In this document: positions 1 to 6,336 of the stretch, one piece after another
How the letters are laid out: each line of letters starts with the position of its first letter
Numbering within the stretch: position 1 is the stretch's first letter
Notes under the pieces: model-generated
Databases searched by the model: none
Told to the model about the DNA's origin: nothing
Seen by the model: only the letters and a program-made list of their open reading frames with translations
Assembly: GCA_964372275.1 (NCBI GenBank)
Contig: CAYJRR010000171.1
Coordinates: 1 to 7,963, forward strand
From: CAYJRR01 sp964372275 [NCBI: uncultured bacterium]
GTDB taxonomy: Bacteria > CAYJRR01
Direction: 5' to 3'
DNA: 7,963 nt
Translations under genes and position numbers: made by a program

Positions 1-921
1 CTGCTCCTGCACCTGCGTCGCCGCCTCGTTCACCTCGTTGAGCGTCATCTTCGAAGGGCCGGTGATGTTGATCAGGATCCCGGTCGCCCCCTTGATCGAC
101 ACCTCCTCCAGAAGCGGCGAGGCGATCGCCTTCTGTGCCGCTTCGAAGGCGCGGTGGGCGCCGTCGGCGGAGCCGGTCCCCATCAGCGCCATCCCTTGGC
201 CCTGCATCACGGCGCGCACGTCGGCGAAGTCGACGTTGATCAGGCCGGCGATGGCGATGATGTCGGAGATCCCCTTCACCGCTTGGTAGAGCACCTCGTC
301 GGCCTTCTTGAAGGCGTCGAGCATGCTCGTCGTCTCGCCGGCGAGGTTCAGGAGCCGCTGGTTGGGGATGGTGATCAGCGTGTCGACGGCCTCGCGCAGG
401 TTCTTGATCCCGATCTCCGCCTGCGCTTTGCGGCGCTTCCCTTCGAACAGGAACGGCTTGGTGACGACGCCGACGGCGAGCGCCCCCACCTGGCGCGCCA
501 CCTCGGCGATGATCGGCGCGGCGCCGGTGCCGGTGCCGCCCCCCATCCCGGCGGTGACGAAGACCATGTCGGCGCCGTCGAGGAACTCGGCGATCGCCTC
601 GCGGTCCTCTTCGGCGGCGGCGCGCCCGATCTCCGGGTTGGCGCCGGCGCCCAGCCCCTTGGTCAGCTTGCTGCCGATCGGGATCTTGAACGGCGCGCGG
701 TGACCCTTGAGCGCCTGGCAGTCGGTGTTGGCGACCATGAAGTCGACGCCGGTCAAGCCCAGCTCGATCATCGTCGCGACGGCGTTGCCGCCGCCGCCGC
801 CGACGCCGATCACCTTGATCTTCGCCCCCACCGGCTGCTCCTGCTCCAGCTCGATCATCTTCTTCGGCCTCCCGACGTTCATCACCGATCCCGGAAACGA
901 CAGCTGTTTCTTGTTGGCCAT
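1..921 (-). CDS. ftsZ: Cell division protein FtsZ, tubulin-like GTPase (3' end cut off by the window)
   Basis: FtsZ is the cytoplasmic GTPase that polymerises into the Z-ring and recruits the divisome. The 307 codons present cover the GTPase domain and most of the activation domain; the reading frame is still open at base 1, so the end of the C-terminal domain, the linker and the FtsA-binding tail peptide lie outside. Visible motifs are the N-terminal nucleotide loop [14 protein letters not shown] (residues 35-48), ANTDCQAL (64-71), the tubulin signature GGGTGTG (127-133), FEGKRR (159-164) and the T7 synergy loop NVDFADV (229-235), with the Asn and both Asp residues that complete the active site of the next subunit. 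Nothing catalytic is missing. The ATG at 921 has a good AGGAG seven bases upstream, overlapping the ftsA stop. It gives 34 residues before IKVIGVGG, longer than usual. A second ATG at 858 (codon 22) would give a more typical N-terminus and also has a strong site, so the start is uncertain. Confidence 0.97.
   Translation of the reverse strand, partial: MANKKQLSFPGSVMNVGRPKKMIELEQEQPVGAKIKVIGVGGGGGNAVATMIELGLTGVDFMVANTDCQALKGHRAPFKIPIGSKLTKGLGAGANPEIGRAAAEEDREAIAEFLDGADMVFVTAGMGGGTGTGAAPIIAEVARQVGALAVGVVTKPFLFEGKRRKAQAEIGIKNLREAVDTLITIPNQRLLNLAGETTSMLDAFKKADEVLYQAVKGISDIIAIAGLINVDFADVRAVMQGQGMALMGTGSADGAHRAFEAAQKAIASPLLEEVSIKGATGILINITGPSKMTLNEVNEAATQVQEQ
868..873 (-). promoter_or_regulatory. 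Second possible ribosome binding site inside ftsZ, for an ATG at 858
   Basis: The minus strand reads GGGAGG, then nine bases (CCGAAGAAG), then ATG at 858, in the ftsZ frame. A protein starting there begins [18 protein letters not shown], which puts 13 residues before the first GTP-binding strand and resembles ordinary FtsZ N-termini better than the longer form. The site could be the true start, an alternative start, or a chance match in GC-rich DNA. Confidence 0.4.
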
Positions 922-934
922 CGTCGTTCTCCTA
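922..934 (-). promoter_or_regulatory. Ribosome binding site of ftsZ, fused to the ftsA stop codon
   Basis: On the minus strand the sequence is TAGGAGAACGACG followed by ATG. The first three bases are the ftsA stop codon TAG, and AGGAG (933-929) is a near-consensus Shine-Dalgarno seven bases before the ATG. A ribosome terminating on ftsA therefore sits on the initiation signal for ftsZ, which suggests translational coupling. The motif and spacing are seen directly; the coupling is inferred. Confidence 0.75.
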
Positions 935-2179
935 GAAGAGCTCGCCGAACATCTGACGGATCCGATCGCGGATGCGGAGACCGAAGCCCCCCGCCGAGCC
1001 GCCGCCGACGCGCCGGCTCAGGAGCCGCTGCACCCCCTGGCTGCGCACACCGTGCAGGACGAGACCGACGCCCGTGGCGTACATCGGGCTGTTGACGACG
1101 TCGATCAAGCCCCCGATCCCCGACGGCGAGGCGCGGCGGACGGGGAGGTCGAAGATCCGCTCCGCCGCCTCGACCATCCCCGGCATGATCGTCGTGCCGC
1201 CGGTGAGCACCACCCCGGAGGCGATCAGGTCGCCGAACCCCGACTTGGCGATCTCCCGGTCGACCAGCGTCAGGATCTCCTCCGCCCGCGGCTCGATGAT
1301 GTCGGTCAGCACCTTGCGGCCGACGACCCTCGACGGCCGCCCCCCGACCGACGGCACCTCGATCGTCTCGTCCTTGCCGACGAGCAAGCCCAGCGCGCAG
1401 CCGTGGCGGTGCTTGATCTTCTCCGCCTCGGAGACCGGCGTGCGCAGCCCGACCGCGATGTCGTTGGTGAAGTGATCGCCGCCCAGCGGGAGCACCGCGG
1501 TGTGGACGACGCTCCCCTTGAGGAACATCGCCAGGTCGGCCGTCCCGCCTCCGACGTCGATCAACGCCACCCCGAGCTCCTTCTCGTCGGCGGTGAGGCA
1601 GGCCTCGGCGGAGGCCAACGGCTCGAGCACGATGTCCCGCACCTGCAGGCCGGCGCGGGTGCAGCACTTCACGATGTTCTGAACCGCCGAGACCGAGGCG
1701 GTGATGATGTGCACCTTCGCCTCGAGCCGCACCCCGGCCATGCCGCCCGGCGACTGGATCCCGTCCTGGTCGTCGATGATGTACTGCTGCGGAACGACGT
1801 GGATCAGCTCCTGGTCGGTGGGGATGGCGATCGCCTGCGCCGCGTCGATCACCCGGCGCACGTCCTCGGCCTGGACCTCCTTGTCCTTGACCGCGACCAC
1901 GCCGTGCGAGTTGAAGGCCTTGATGTGGGAGCCCGCGATCCCGGCGTAGACCGCGCCGATCTCGCAGCCCGCCATCAGCTCGGCCTCCTCGACCGCCTTC
2001 TTGATGCCGGCGACGGTCGATTCGATGTTGATCACCACCCCTTTGCGGAGCCCCGTGGAACGGGTCGAGCCGATCCCCACGATGTCGACCCCGTCGTCGG
2101 TGACCTCGCCCACGATCGCGCAGATCTTCGTGGTGCCGATGTCCAGTCCGACGACGAGCCCCTCCTGCCTGCGTCCCAT
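932..2179 (-). CDS. ftsA: Cell division protein FtsA, actin-like membrane tether of the Z-ring
   Basis: FtsA is an actin-family ATPase that polymerises on the inner face of the cytoplasmic membrane, binds the FtsZ tail and signals to downstream divisome proteins. The 415-residue product is of normal length. It shows the phosphate-1 motif [15 protein letters not shown] (11-25), a 1C subdomain specific to FtsA around [15 protein letters not shown] (79-93), the phosphate-2 motif [15 protein letters not shown] (205-219), [13 protein letters not shown] (230-242) and the adenosine motif [13 protein letters not shown] (323-335). The last 14 residues, [14 protein letters not shown], form a basic amphipathic helix that fits the membrane-targeting sequence at the end of FtsA proteins. 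I chose the ATG at 2179 because the protein then begins nine residues before the first core strand and AAGGAG lies just upstream. The open frame continues to 2266, but that 29-residue extension would run back into ftsQ and has no family support. The gene follows ftsQ by 14 bases and precedes ftsZ by 10. Confidence 0.97.
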   Translation of the reverse strand: MGRRQEGLVVGLDIGTTKICAIVGEVTDDGVDIVGIGSTRSTGLRKGVVINIESTVAGIKKAVEEAELMAGCEIGAVYAGIAGSHIKAFNSHGVVAVKDKEVQAEDVRRVIDAAQAIAIPTDQELIHVVPQQYIIDDQDGIQSPGGMAGVRLEAKVHIITASVSAVQNIVKCCTRAGLQVRDIVLEPLASAEACLTADEKELGVALIDVGGGTADLAMFLKGSVVHTAVLPLGGDHFTNDIAVGLRTPVSEAEKIKHRHGCALGLLVGKDETIEVPSVGGRPSRVVGRKVLTDIIEPRAEEILTLVDREIAKSGFGDLIASGVVLTGGTTIMPGMVEAAERIFDLPVRRASPSGIGGLIDVVNSPMYATGVGLVLHGVRSQGVQRLLSRRVGGGSAGGFGLRIRDRIRQMFGELF

Positions 2180-2193
2180 ACGGCTCCTTCTGT
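2180..2193 (-). promoter_or_regulatory. ftsQ-ftsA intergenic gap with the ftsA ribosome binding site
   Basis: The whole gap on the minus strand is ACAGAAGGAGCCGT. It contains a strong AAGGAG Shine-Dalgarno four bases before the ftsA ATG, a somewhat short spacing. This site decides the ftsA start over the longer open frame. There is no room for a promoter or terminator. Confidence 0.7.
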
Positions 2194-2973
2194 TTAACGC
2201 CCCACGATGACCCGTGATGCGTAGGTGAGATCGATCGACCGGACCGCGTCCGACGCGCCCCCCCACCGGGCTCCGGCCTCGCGCGCCCGGCGCAGCTTCG
2301 CGACCTTCCTGGCGTAGTCCCCCGTGCCGAAACGAACCCGGACCTCGCCGTCCATCGTCACGACCGAGTAGCCTTCCGCGCCCTCCCAGACGATCTCCGA
2401 GACTTCGTCCTCGGGGAGGACCGACGACGCCTCGTTCCCCCGAAGCGTCTCCAGGAGCTCCAGCGCCCCGACGATCGCCTCGCGCGAGCCGGCCAGCTCC
2501 TCGCGGGTGACGCCGGTCAGCACCGGCAGGTCGTACGGCTCGCCGGGGGCGATCGCCTTGAACGGCGTCCCTCCGGCGTCGACGAAGTAGAGCCGGTCGA
2601 GCGCCAGCGCCATCGCCGGCACGCGCTCCTCGACGAGCAGCCGGATCGTGTCGGGGAAGTCCCGCTTCACCTTCGCGCGCGCCACCCAGGGGTGGCTCTC
2701 GGCGCGGAGCCGAACCTGGCCCAGATCGGCGAAGAGGAGGTTGGAGGCGGCCGACGGGGTCGTCTCGTCGAGCGTGAGGCCGAGGAGCGACTGGATCTCG
2801 GCGGCGCGCGCGCCGCCCGTTCCCTCGATCACCACGTGACGGATCGTCAGCGCGGGGGAGCGCGCGAGGTAGACGTACCCCGCGATCGGAAGGCCCGTCG
2901 CGGTCGCGGTGAGGGTGATGGCGATGGCGACACGCCGGACCGTGACGAGCAGCCCGCGGACCCCGCGGCTCAC
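2194..2973 (-). CDS. ftsQ: Cell division protein FtsQ, POTRA-domain divisome protein
   Basis: FtsQ is a bitopic inner-membrane protein that, with FtsL and FtsB, links the early cytoplasmic ring to the septal synthase FtsW-FtsI. The 259-residue product has a short basic cytoplasmic N-terminus, one hydrophobic segment at about residues 14-36, and a periplasmic remainder. The POTRA domain runs from about 43 to 116, starting LTIRHVVIEG and ending PDTIRLLVEERVPA, with the usual PWVARAKVKRDFPDTI strand-helix pattern. The beta domain follows and ends with IDLTYASRVIVGR, like other FtsQ C-termini. The sequence is weakly conserved as expected, and gene position supports the call. The start is GTG at 2973, overlapping the ddl stop as GTGA, with a weak GAGG eight bases upstream, so translation probably depends on ddl. 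The frame stays open upstream to 3504, but that part is antisense-frame filler within ddl. Confidence 0.94.
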   Translation of the reverse strand: MSRGVRGLLVTVRRVAIAITLTATATGLPIAGYVYLARSPALTIRHVVIEGTGGARAAEIQSLLGLTLDETTPSAASNLLFADLGQVRLRAESHPWVARAKVKRDFPDTIRLLVEERVPAMALALDRLYFVDAGGTPFKAIAPGEPYDLPVLTGVTREELAGSREAIVGALELLETLRGNEASSVLPEDEVSEIVWEGAEGYSVVTMDGEVRVRFGTGDYARKVAKLRRAREAGARWGGASDAVRSIDLTYASRVIVGR

Positions 2974-3944
2974 AGCTTCAGCCTCGCCGTCGACAGGATC
3001 TCCTCCACCAACTCCGGGAAGCCGATCCCCGCCTCCGCCGCCGCCTTCGGGACGAGCGAGGTCTCGGTCATCCCCGGTACGGTGTTCGTCTCCAGGAGCC
3101 ACGGGCGTCCGTCGCCGTCGACGATCAGGTCGGAGCGGGTCACCCCTTCGCAGCCCAGGACCCGGTGCGCCTCGATTGCGAGCGCTTGAGCCTCGGAGGC
3201 GACCGCCTTCGGCACGCGCGCCGGGCAGAGATACTGCGTCTTGCCGCGGGTGTATTCGTACTTGGCGTCGAAGTCGAAGAGGCCGGACGGGGGGACGATC
3301 TCGACGATCGGCAGGGCGCGCGCCGCGTCCGAAGCGCCGAGGACGGCGACGGTGATCTCGGTGCCCGCCACGAAGCGCTCGACCAGGATCGTCTGGTCGT
3401 AGCGCGCGGCGGCCTGGAGCGCCGCGACATACTCCGTGCGGTCGGCCCTCTGGACCACGGTGATCCCGAGCGTGGAACCGGCGTTGGCCGGCTTGACCAC
3501 CCACGGCGGCGGGAGTCCGACCGGAAGCTCGACGTCGGCGAAGGCGCTACCCGCGCGCGCGTCGTCCCGGGCCTGGACGACGGTCCACGCCGGCGTGGGC
3601 AGCTCGGCGTGCTCGTAGAAGCGTTTGGTCGCGACCTTGTCCATCGACACCGACGAGGCGAGGACCCCGCTGTGCGTGTAGGGGATCCGCATCACTTCGA
3701 GGAGACCCTGCACCGAACCGTCTTCGCCGAGCTTCCCGTGGAGGCAGACGAACGCCACGCCGACCCGGGTGTCGATCAGACGACGGGGGAGGTCGGGCCC
3801 GACGTCGATCGCTTCGACGTCGTGCCCCTTTCCCAGAAGCGCGGCGAGCACCGCCTTGCCGGTGCGCAGCGAGATGTCCCGCTCCGGCGAGGTGCCGCCG
3901 TAGAGGACCCCGACCCGACTGGATGTCGATCGCCCGTCGATCAT
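2970..3944 (-). CDS. ddl: D-alanine--D-alanine ligase
   Basis: This cytoplasmic ATP-grasp enzyme joins two D-alanines, using ATP, to make the dipeptide that MurF adds to the stem peptide. The 324-residue length is normal. The N-terminal domain has GGTSPERDISLRTG (16-29, with Glu21) and CLHGKLGEDGSVQG (67-80). The ATP-grasp part has the glycine-rich loop KPANAGSTLG (151-160, with Ser157), the omega loop FDFDAKYEYTRGKTQY (223-238) and the metal and substrate region TRSDLIVD plus ETNTVPGMTETSL (Arg270, Asp272, Glu285, Asn287). The Lys-Tyr pair at 228-229 of the omega loop fits a D-Ala-D-Ala ligase and not a VanA-type D-Ala-D-Lac ligase. The ATG at 3944 is the only usable start, because an in-frame TAG lies four codons upstream and no other start codon precedes the core. 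No Shine-Dalgarno sequence is visible. The gene lies 51 bases after murB and its stop overlaps the ftsQ start. Confidence 0.97.
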   Translation of the reverse strand: MIDGRSTSSRVGVLYGGTSPERDISLRTGKAVLAALLGKGHDVEAIDVGPDLPRRLIDTRVGVAFVCLHGKLGEDGSVQGLLEVMRIPYTHSGVLASSVSMDKVATKRFYEHAELPTPAWTVVQARDDARAGSAFADVELPVGLPPPWVVKPANAGSTLGITVVQRADRTEYVAALQAAARYDQTILVERFVAGTEITVAVLGASDAARALPIVEIVPPSGLFDFDAKYEYTRGKTQYLCPARVPKAVASEAQALAIEAHRVLGCEGVTRSDLIVDGDGRPWLLETNTVPGMTETSLVPKAAAEAGIGFPELVEEILSTARLKL

Positions 3945-3995
3945 CGGAAGTTGTGGCTATACGTTGCCATACACTACGCAGATTGGCCAGCGTTA
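3945..3995 (-). promoter_or_regulatory. murB-ddl intergenic gap, GC-poorer, possible weak internal promoter
   Basis: This is the longest non-coding stretch in the window. It has 26 G/C in 51 bases, well below the genes around it. On the minus strand it contains TATGGC (3971-3966) and TATAGC (3961-3956), each 4 of 6 matches to a sigma-70 minus-10 box, but no convincing minus-35 element at the right distance. It has no Shine-Dalgarno before the ddl ATG. If TATAGC were used, the transcript would begin only a few bases before the ATG. A promoter here is a guess from composition and position, not an established element. Confidence 0.2.
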
Positions 3996-4952
3996 TCACG
4001 TCGAGCCGGAATCGGCCAACTCCTCGCCCAGGATGCGCCATTCGCTCTCCAACGTGACGCCATGGGCCTCCCGGACCTTGTCCTTCACCAGGGCGACCAG
4101 ACCGAGCACGTCCTTGGCCGTCGCCCCACCGACGTTGACGATGAAGTTCCCGTGCAGCTCGCTGATCTGCGCCCCGCGGAGGCGCACCCCCTTCAAGCCG
4201 AGCTCGTCGATCACCCGCCCGACCGACATCGTCGTCTTCCCGCTCTTGGGGTCGCGCACGTTCTTGAAGGCGCACCCGGCGTTGGGGAGGTCGAGCGGCT
4301 GGGTCGCCTTCCGCTTCGACTTCGATTCGTCGACCCGCCGTCCGATCTCCCTCGGATCGCCCGGACGGAAGCGGAAGACCGCTTCCAGCGCGACCGTCCC
4401 GCGGTCGAGCCCCCACGAGCGGTAGACGTACGGGATCTCGGAACGCGCGTGGGTCACGAGGCGGCCGTTGCGGTCGACGACGTCGATCGACTCGACCACC
4501 GACTCGGTGTCGCCGTCGTGCGTCCCCGCGTTCATCGCCAGCGCGCCGCCGACCTGGCCCGGGATGCCGCACATCCGCTCGCAGCCGGCCATCCCCCATT
4601 CGCGCGCGCGCGCCACCAGGCTGGGGAGCGGCACGCCGGCGCCGGCGCGGACGCGCGTCTCGTCCTGCCGCTCGAGGCGGTCGAAGGCGCCGACGTCGAT
4701 CAGCACGCCGCGATACCCGCCGTCGCGCACGATCAGGTTCGATCCCGCGCCGACGACGTCGTAGGGGATCTTGAGCCGCCGCGCCATCTGCACGAAGGCG
4801 GCGGCGTCGGCGCCGTCGAGCGGACGGAACAGCGCGTCGGCCGGTCCTCCGACGCGGATCGTGGTCCTCTCCTTCATCGGCACGTTCCAGGAGAGCTCCC
4901 CCCGGACGGTGGCGGCGATCGCTTCGCGGATCTCTTTCGACAGGACGTTCAC
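3996..4952 (-). CDS. murB: UDP-N-acetylenolpyruvoylglucosamine reductase
   Basis: MurB is the cytoplasmic flavoenzyme that uses NADPH to reduce UDP-GlcNAc-enolpyruvate to UDP-MurNAc, the substrate of MurC. The 318-residue product has the FAD-binding half with NVPMKERTTIRVGGPADALF (23-42), GAGSNLIVRDGG (68-79) and CGIPGQVGGALAMNAG (128-143), then the substrate half with PYVYRSW (174-180), AGCAFKN (225-231), HGNFIVNVGGATAKDV (267-282) and the C-terminal LESE (301-304) holding the likely catalytic glutamate. The length and motif pattern look closer to type II MurB than to the E. coli type. The residue matching the catalytic serine of E. coli MurB (Ser229, in the GSxFKNP motif) is Cys227 here; I recall cysteine in other MurB proteins, so the enzyme is probably active. 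The start is GTG at 4952, ten bases after the murC stop, with AGGA eight bases upstream; no other in-frame start precedes the conserved core closely. Confidence 0.96.
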   Translation of the reverse strand: MNVLSKEIREAIAATVRGELSWNVPMKERTTIRVGGPADALFRPLDGADAAAFVQMARRLKIPYDVVGAGSNLIVRDGGYRGVLIDVGAFDRLERQDETRVRAGAGVPLPSLVARAREWGMAGCERMCGIPGQVGGALAMNAGTHDGDTESVVESIDVVDRNGRLVTHARSEIPYVYRSWGLDRGTVALEAVFRFRPGDPREIGRRVDESKSKRKATQPLDLPNAGCAFKNVRDPKSGKTTMSVGRVIDELGLKGVRLRGAQISELHGNFIVNVGGATAKDVLGLVALVKDKVREAHGVTLESEWRILGEELADSGST

Positions 4953-4965
4953 GGGAAGGTTCCTA
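4953..4965 (-). promoter_or_regulatory. Ribosome binding site of murB, overlapping the murC stop codon
   Basis: The minus strand reads TAGGAACCTTCCC before the GTG of murB. TAG is the murC stop, and AGGA (4964-4961) is a moderate Shine-Dalgarno eight bases before the start. The arrangement repeats that at the ftsA-ftsZ junction and supports the GTG start and likely translational coupling. Confidence 0.6.
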
Positions 4966-6336
4966 CGGTCCTCTCTTGGCGAGCCGCTCCAGGATCGGCG
5001 CGGCGAGCTTGTTGATGTCCCCGGCGCCGAGCAGCAGCACCAGGTCTCCCGGCTCGAGCTCCGGCTCGATCCGGTCGGGGAGGGTGTACTTGTCCGGCAC
5101 CCAGTGCACGTCGCGGTGGCCGGCGCGGATCGCCTCGGCCAGCCGCTCGGAGGTGACCCCCGGAATCGGCTCCTCGCCGGCGGGATAGATGTCGGTGAGC
5201 GCCAGGACGTCCGATTCGTTGAAGCAGCTCATGAAGTCGCCGAACAGGTCGCGGGTGCGCGTGTAGCGATGCGGCTGGAACAGCGTGACGATGCGCTTCG
5301 GCTCGAGGGTGCGCGCCGCGGCGAGGGTGGCGCGGATCTCCGCCGGATGATGCCCGTAGTCCTCCACCACCCGCACGCCGGCGACGATCCCCTTGGTTTC
5401 GAACCGGCGCCGCACGCCGCCGAACGACCCCAGCGCCTTCGCCGTCGTCTCGAACGGGACGTCGAGCTCGGTGGCCACCGCGATCGCCGCCAGCGCGTTG
5501 TCGACGTTGTGCACGCCGGGAATCGGGAGCCGCACCTCGCCCAGGGTGGTGGCGCCGCGGACGACCTGGAACTCGCTGCCGAAGCTCCCCAGGCGGATGC
5601 CGGTGGCGCGGAAGTCGGCGTGGACGTTTCGTCCGTAGGTGACGTAGCGGCGGCGGATCTCCGGCATGATCCGCTGCACGTTCGGATGGTCGTGGCTCAA
5701 CACCGCGAGGCCGTAGAACGGGACCTTGTTGGCAAAGTCGCGGAACGCCTTGAACAGGTCGTCCATCGTGCCGTAGTGGTCGAGGTGCTCGGCGTCGATG
5801 TTGGTGACGACGGCGACGGTCGGGGAGAGGAGCAGGAAGCTGCCGTCGCTCTCGTCGGCCTCGGCGACGAGCAGCTCCCCCTTCCCGAGCTTGGCGTTCG
5901 ACTCGAACCGGTCGAGGCGCCCGCCGATCACCGCCGTCGGATCGAGGCCGGCTTCGTGGAGGATGGTGGCCACCATCGAGGTGGTGGTCGTCTTCCCGTG
6001 CGAGCCGCCGACGGCGACGCCGTACTTCATGCGCATCAGCTCGGCGAGCATCTCCGCGCGCGGGATCAGCGGGACGTTCTGCCGCTCGGCCGCCACCACC
6101 TCCGGGTTGTCGGGGCGGATGGCGGAGGAGGTGACGACGACGTCGGCGCCGGCGACGTTCTCGGCCGCGTGGCCGGCGTGGACCGTGACCCCCAACCGCT
6201 GCAGCCGTTCGGTCACGTCGCTCGTCCGGGCGTCCGAGCCGGAGACCTCGTAGCCCAGGTTGTGGAGGACCTCGGCGATCCCCGACATCCCGATCCCGCC
6301 GATGCCGATGAAATGGACGCGCTTGACCCGCCTCAC
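4963..6336 (-). CDS. murC: UDP-N-acetylmuramate--L-alanine ligase
   Basis: MurC is the first Mur ligase; in the cytoplasm it uses ATP to attach L-alanine to UDP-MurNAc, starting the stem peptide. The 457-residue product has all three ligase domains. The UDP-binding domain opens with VHFIGIGGIGMSGIAE (7-22), the motif that marks MurC among the Mur ligases. The central ATPase domain has the P-loop GSHGKTTTT (111-119), EADESDGSF (159-167) and TNIDAEHLDHY (178-188). The C-terminal domain has the linker region VDNALAAIA (278-286), EDYGHHPAEI (325-334), FQPHRYTRT (353-361) and LLGAGDINKL (435-444). The start is GTG at 6336, sharing GTGA with the murG stop, with GAGG seven bases upstream. It places four residues before the first beta strand, as in relatives. 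The frame stays open up to 7245, but that part is out-of-frame murG DNA. Confidence 0.97.
   Translation of the reverse strand: MRRVKRVHFIGIGGIGMSGIAEVLHNLGYEVSGSDARTSDVTERLQRLGVTVHAGHAAENVAGADVVVTSSAIRPDNPEVVAAERQNVPLIPRAEMLAELMRMKYGVAVGGSHGKTTTTSMVATILHEAGLDPTAVIGGRLDRFESNAKLGKGELLVAEADESDGSFLLLSPTVAVVTNIDAEHLDHYGTMDDLFKAFRDFANKVPFYGLAVLSHDHPNVQRIMPEIRRRYVTYGRNVHADFRATGIRLGSFGSEFQVVRGATTLGEVRLPIPGVHNVDNALAAIAVATELDVPFETTAKALGSFGGVRRRFETKGIVAGVRVVEDYGHHPAEIRATLAAARTLEPKRIVTLFQPHRYTRTRDLFGDFMSCFNESDVLALTDIYPAGEEPIPGVTSERLAEAIRAGHRDVHWVPDKYTLPDRIEPELEPGDLVLLLGAGDINKLAAPILERLAKRGP

Noticed and set aside
787-802. A CCG-rich run that looks like a trinucleotide repeat
   Set aside because: It is the complement of five glycine codons in the FtsZ GTP-binding loop, conserved for protein reasons.
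707-2197. A 496-codon plus-strand frame opposite ftsZ and ftsA, with a Pro-rich start
   Set aside because: The proline run is the complement of the FtsZ glycine loop, and the rest is antisense to FtsA. No ribosome site or domain supports it.
2970-3944. Possible VanA-type D-Ala-D-Lac ligase
   Set aside because: The omega loop has the Lys-Tyr pair of D-Ala-D-Ala ligases, and the gene sits in the housekeeping dcw cluster without vanH or vanX neighbours.
3981-4020. Inverted TTGGCC/GGCCAA hexamers around the end of murB, a possible hairpin or terminator
   Set aside because: The arms are only six bases with a loop of about 25, no T-run follows, and a terminator here would cut off ddl and the fts genes.
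3165-5015. A 616-codon open frame on the plus strand opposite ddl and murB
   Set aside because: It is antisense to two well-recognised genes, is rich in Arg, Asp, His and Gly without any recognisable domain, and is the kind of stop-free frame that GC-rich coding DNA produces on the opposite strand.
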